Below are positions 34,809 through 34,880 of a DNA stretch of 34,880 nt, one piece after another. A model generated the notes under the pieces. It was not told the DNA's origin. It did no database searches and saw only the letters and a program-made list of their open reading frames with translations. The stretch is from assembly GCA_016873495.1 (NCBI GenBank), contig VGXC01000030.1, positions 1 through 34,880 of the forward strand, written 5' to 3'. This stretch comes from Nitrospira sp. GTDB lineage: Bacteria; Nitrospirota; Nitrospiria; Nitrospirales; Nitrospiraceae. The position numbers and the translations under genes were made by a program. The stretch's first letter is position 1. Every line of letters begins with the position of its first letter.

Positions 34809-34880
34809 ATGGCCTCTTCCTTGTTGCCCAGGACTCATTTGTCGACCCGACAACTCCGGGCATTGATTCGGCTCTTTGCT
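34809..34880 (+). CDS. Possible start of a gene running off the window
   Basis: ATG 34809 opens a frame of 24 residues to the window edge (M-A-S-S-L-L-P-R-T-H-L-S-T-R-Q-L-R-A-L-I and on), downstream of the promoter at 34697. A second frame from ATG 34799 is also open. No clear ribosome-binding site supports either, and the product cannot be recognised. Confidence 0.25.
   Translation, partial: MASSLLPRTHLSTRQLRALIRLFA

Overview
The window looks like a chromosomal segment of a Gram-negative, GC-rich bacterium, most probably a Nitrospira-type organism (phylum Nitrospirota). This is inferred from the gene set and not from a database match. The relevant traits are System II (ResB/CcsA) cytochrome c maturation, the non-mevalonate isoprenoid pathway, squalene-hopene cyclase with hopanoid side-chain enzymes, an Mla-type lipid transporter, and BamD. 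Coding density is high, and most long antisense ORFs are GC-driven shadows.

Layout. 1-1140: the right tip of an IS3-family element, then two visibly AT-richer leftward genes of unknown function; one is apparently cut by the IS and the other has no convincing start. 1534-4093: ahcY and metK (leftward), two enzymes of the SAM cycle, each with its own hairpin terminator. 4529-9020: resB, ccsA, two TlpA/ResA-like thioredoxins and ccdA (rightward), a complete-looking System II module. 9162-10355: a geranylgeranyl-reductase-family flavoprotein. 10481-12633: divergent bamD and fabH. 12688-17049: a small membrane protein, a PhoU-like protein and a PiT phosphate transporter (rightward) meet phoR-phoB (leftward) in a 28-bp tail-to-tail overlap. 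17406-34551: ispH, smc, shc, hpnG, mlaE-mlaF-mlaD-mlaC, an outer-membrane barrel protein, dxs, ispG, tRNA-Cys, hpnH and a small conserved protein. The last 250 bp hold a good promoter and possibly the start of another gene.

How it works together. The right half is the striking part. Three MEP-pathway enzymes (Dxs, IspG, IspH) supply isoprenoid precursor. Squalene-hopene cyclase makes the hopane skeleton, and HpnH with HpnG add and process the adenosyl side chain. An Mla transporter and a barrel-type outer-membrane protein sit in the middle of these genes. The simplest reading is a hopanoid synthesis-and-trafficking neighbourhood; the link between Mla and hopanoids is inference. MetK and AhcY supply SAM and recycle SAH, which is relevant to HpnH (a radical-SAM enzyme) but is also general housekeeping.

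Non-coding structure is unusually rich. Several intergenic gaps are filled by inverted arrays of degenerate 7-bp units. A 125-nt near-perfect inverted repeat separates ccdA from the reductase gene. The shc promoter has its -35 hexamer sitting exactly in the loop of a 10-bp hairpin. No CRISPR array, rRNA or replication origin was seen.
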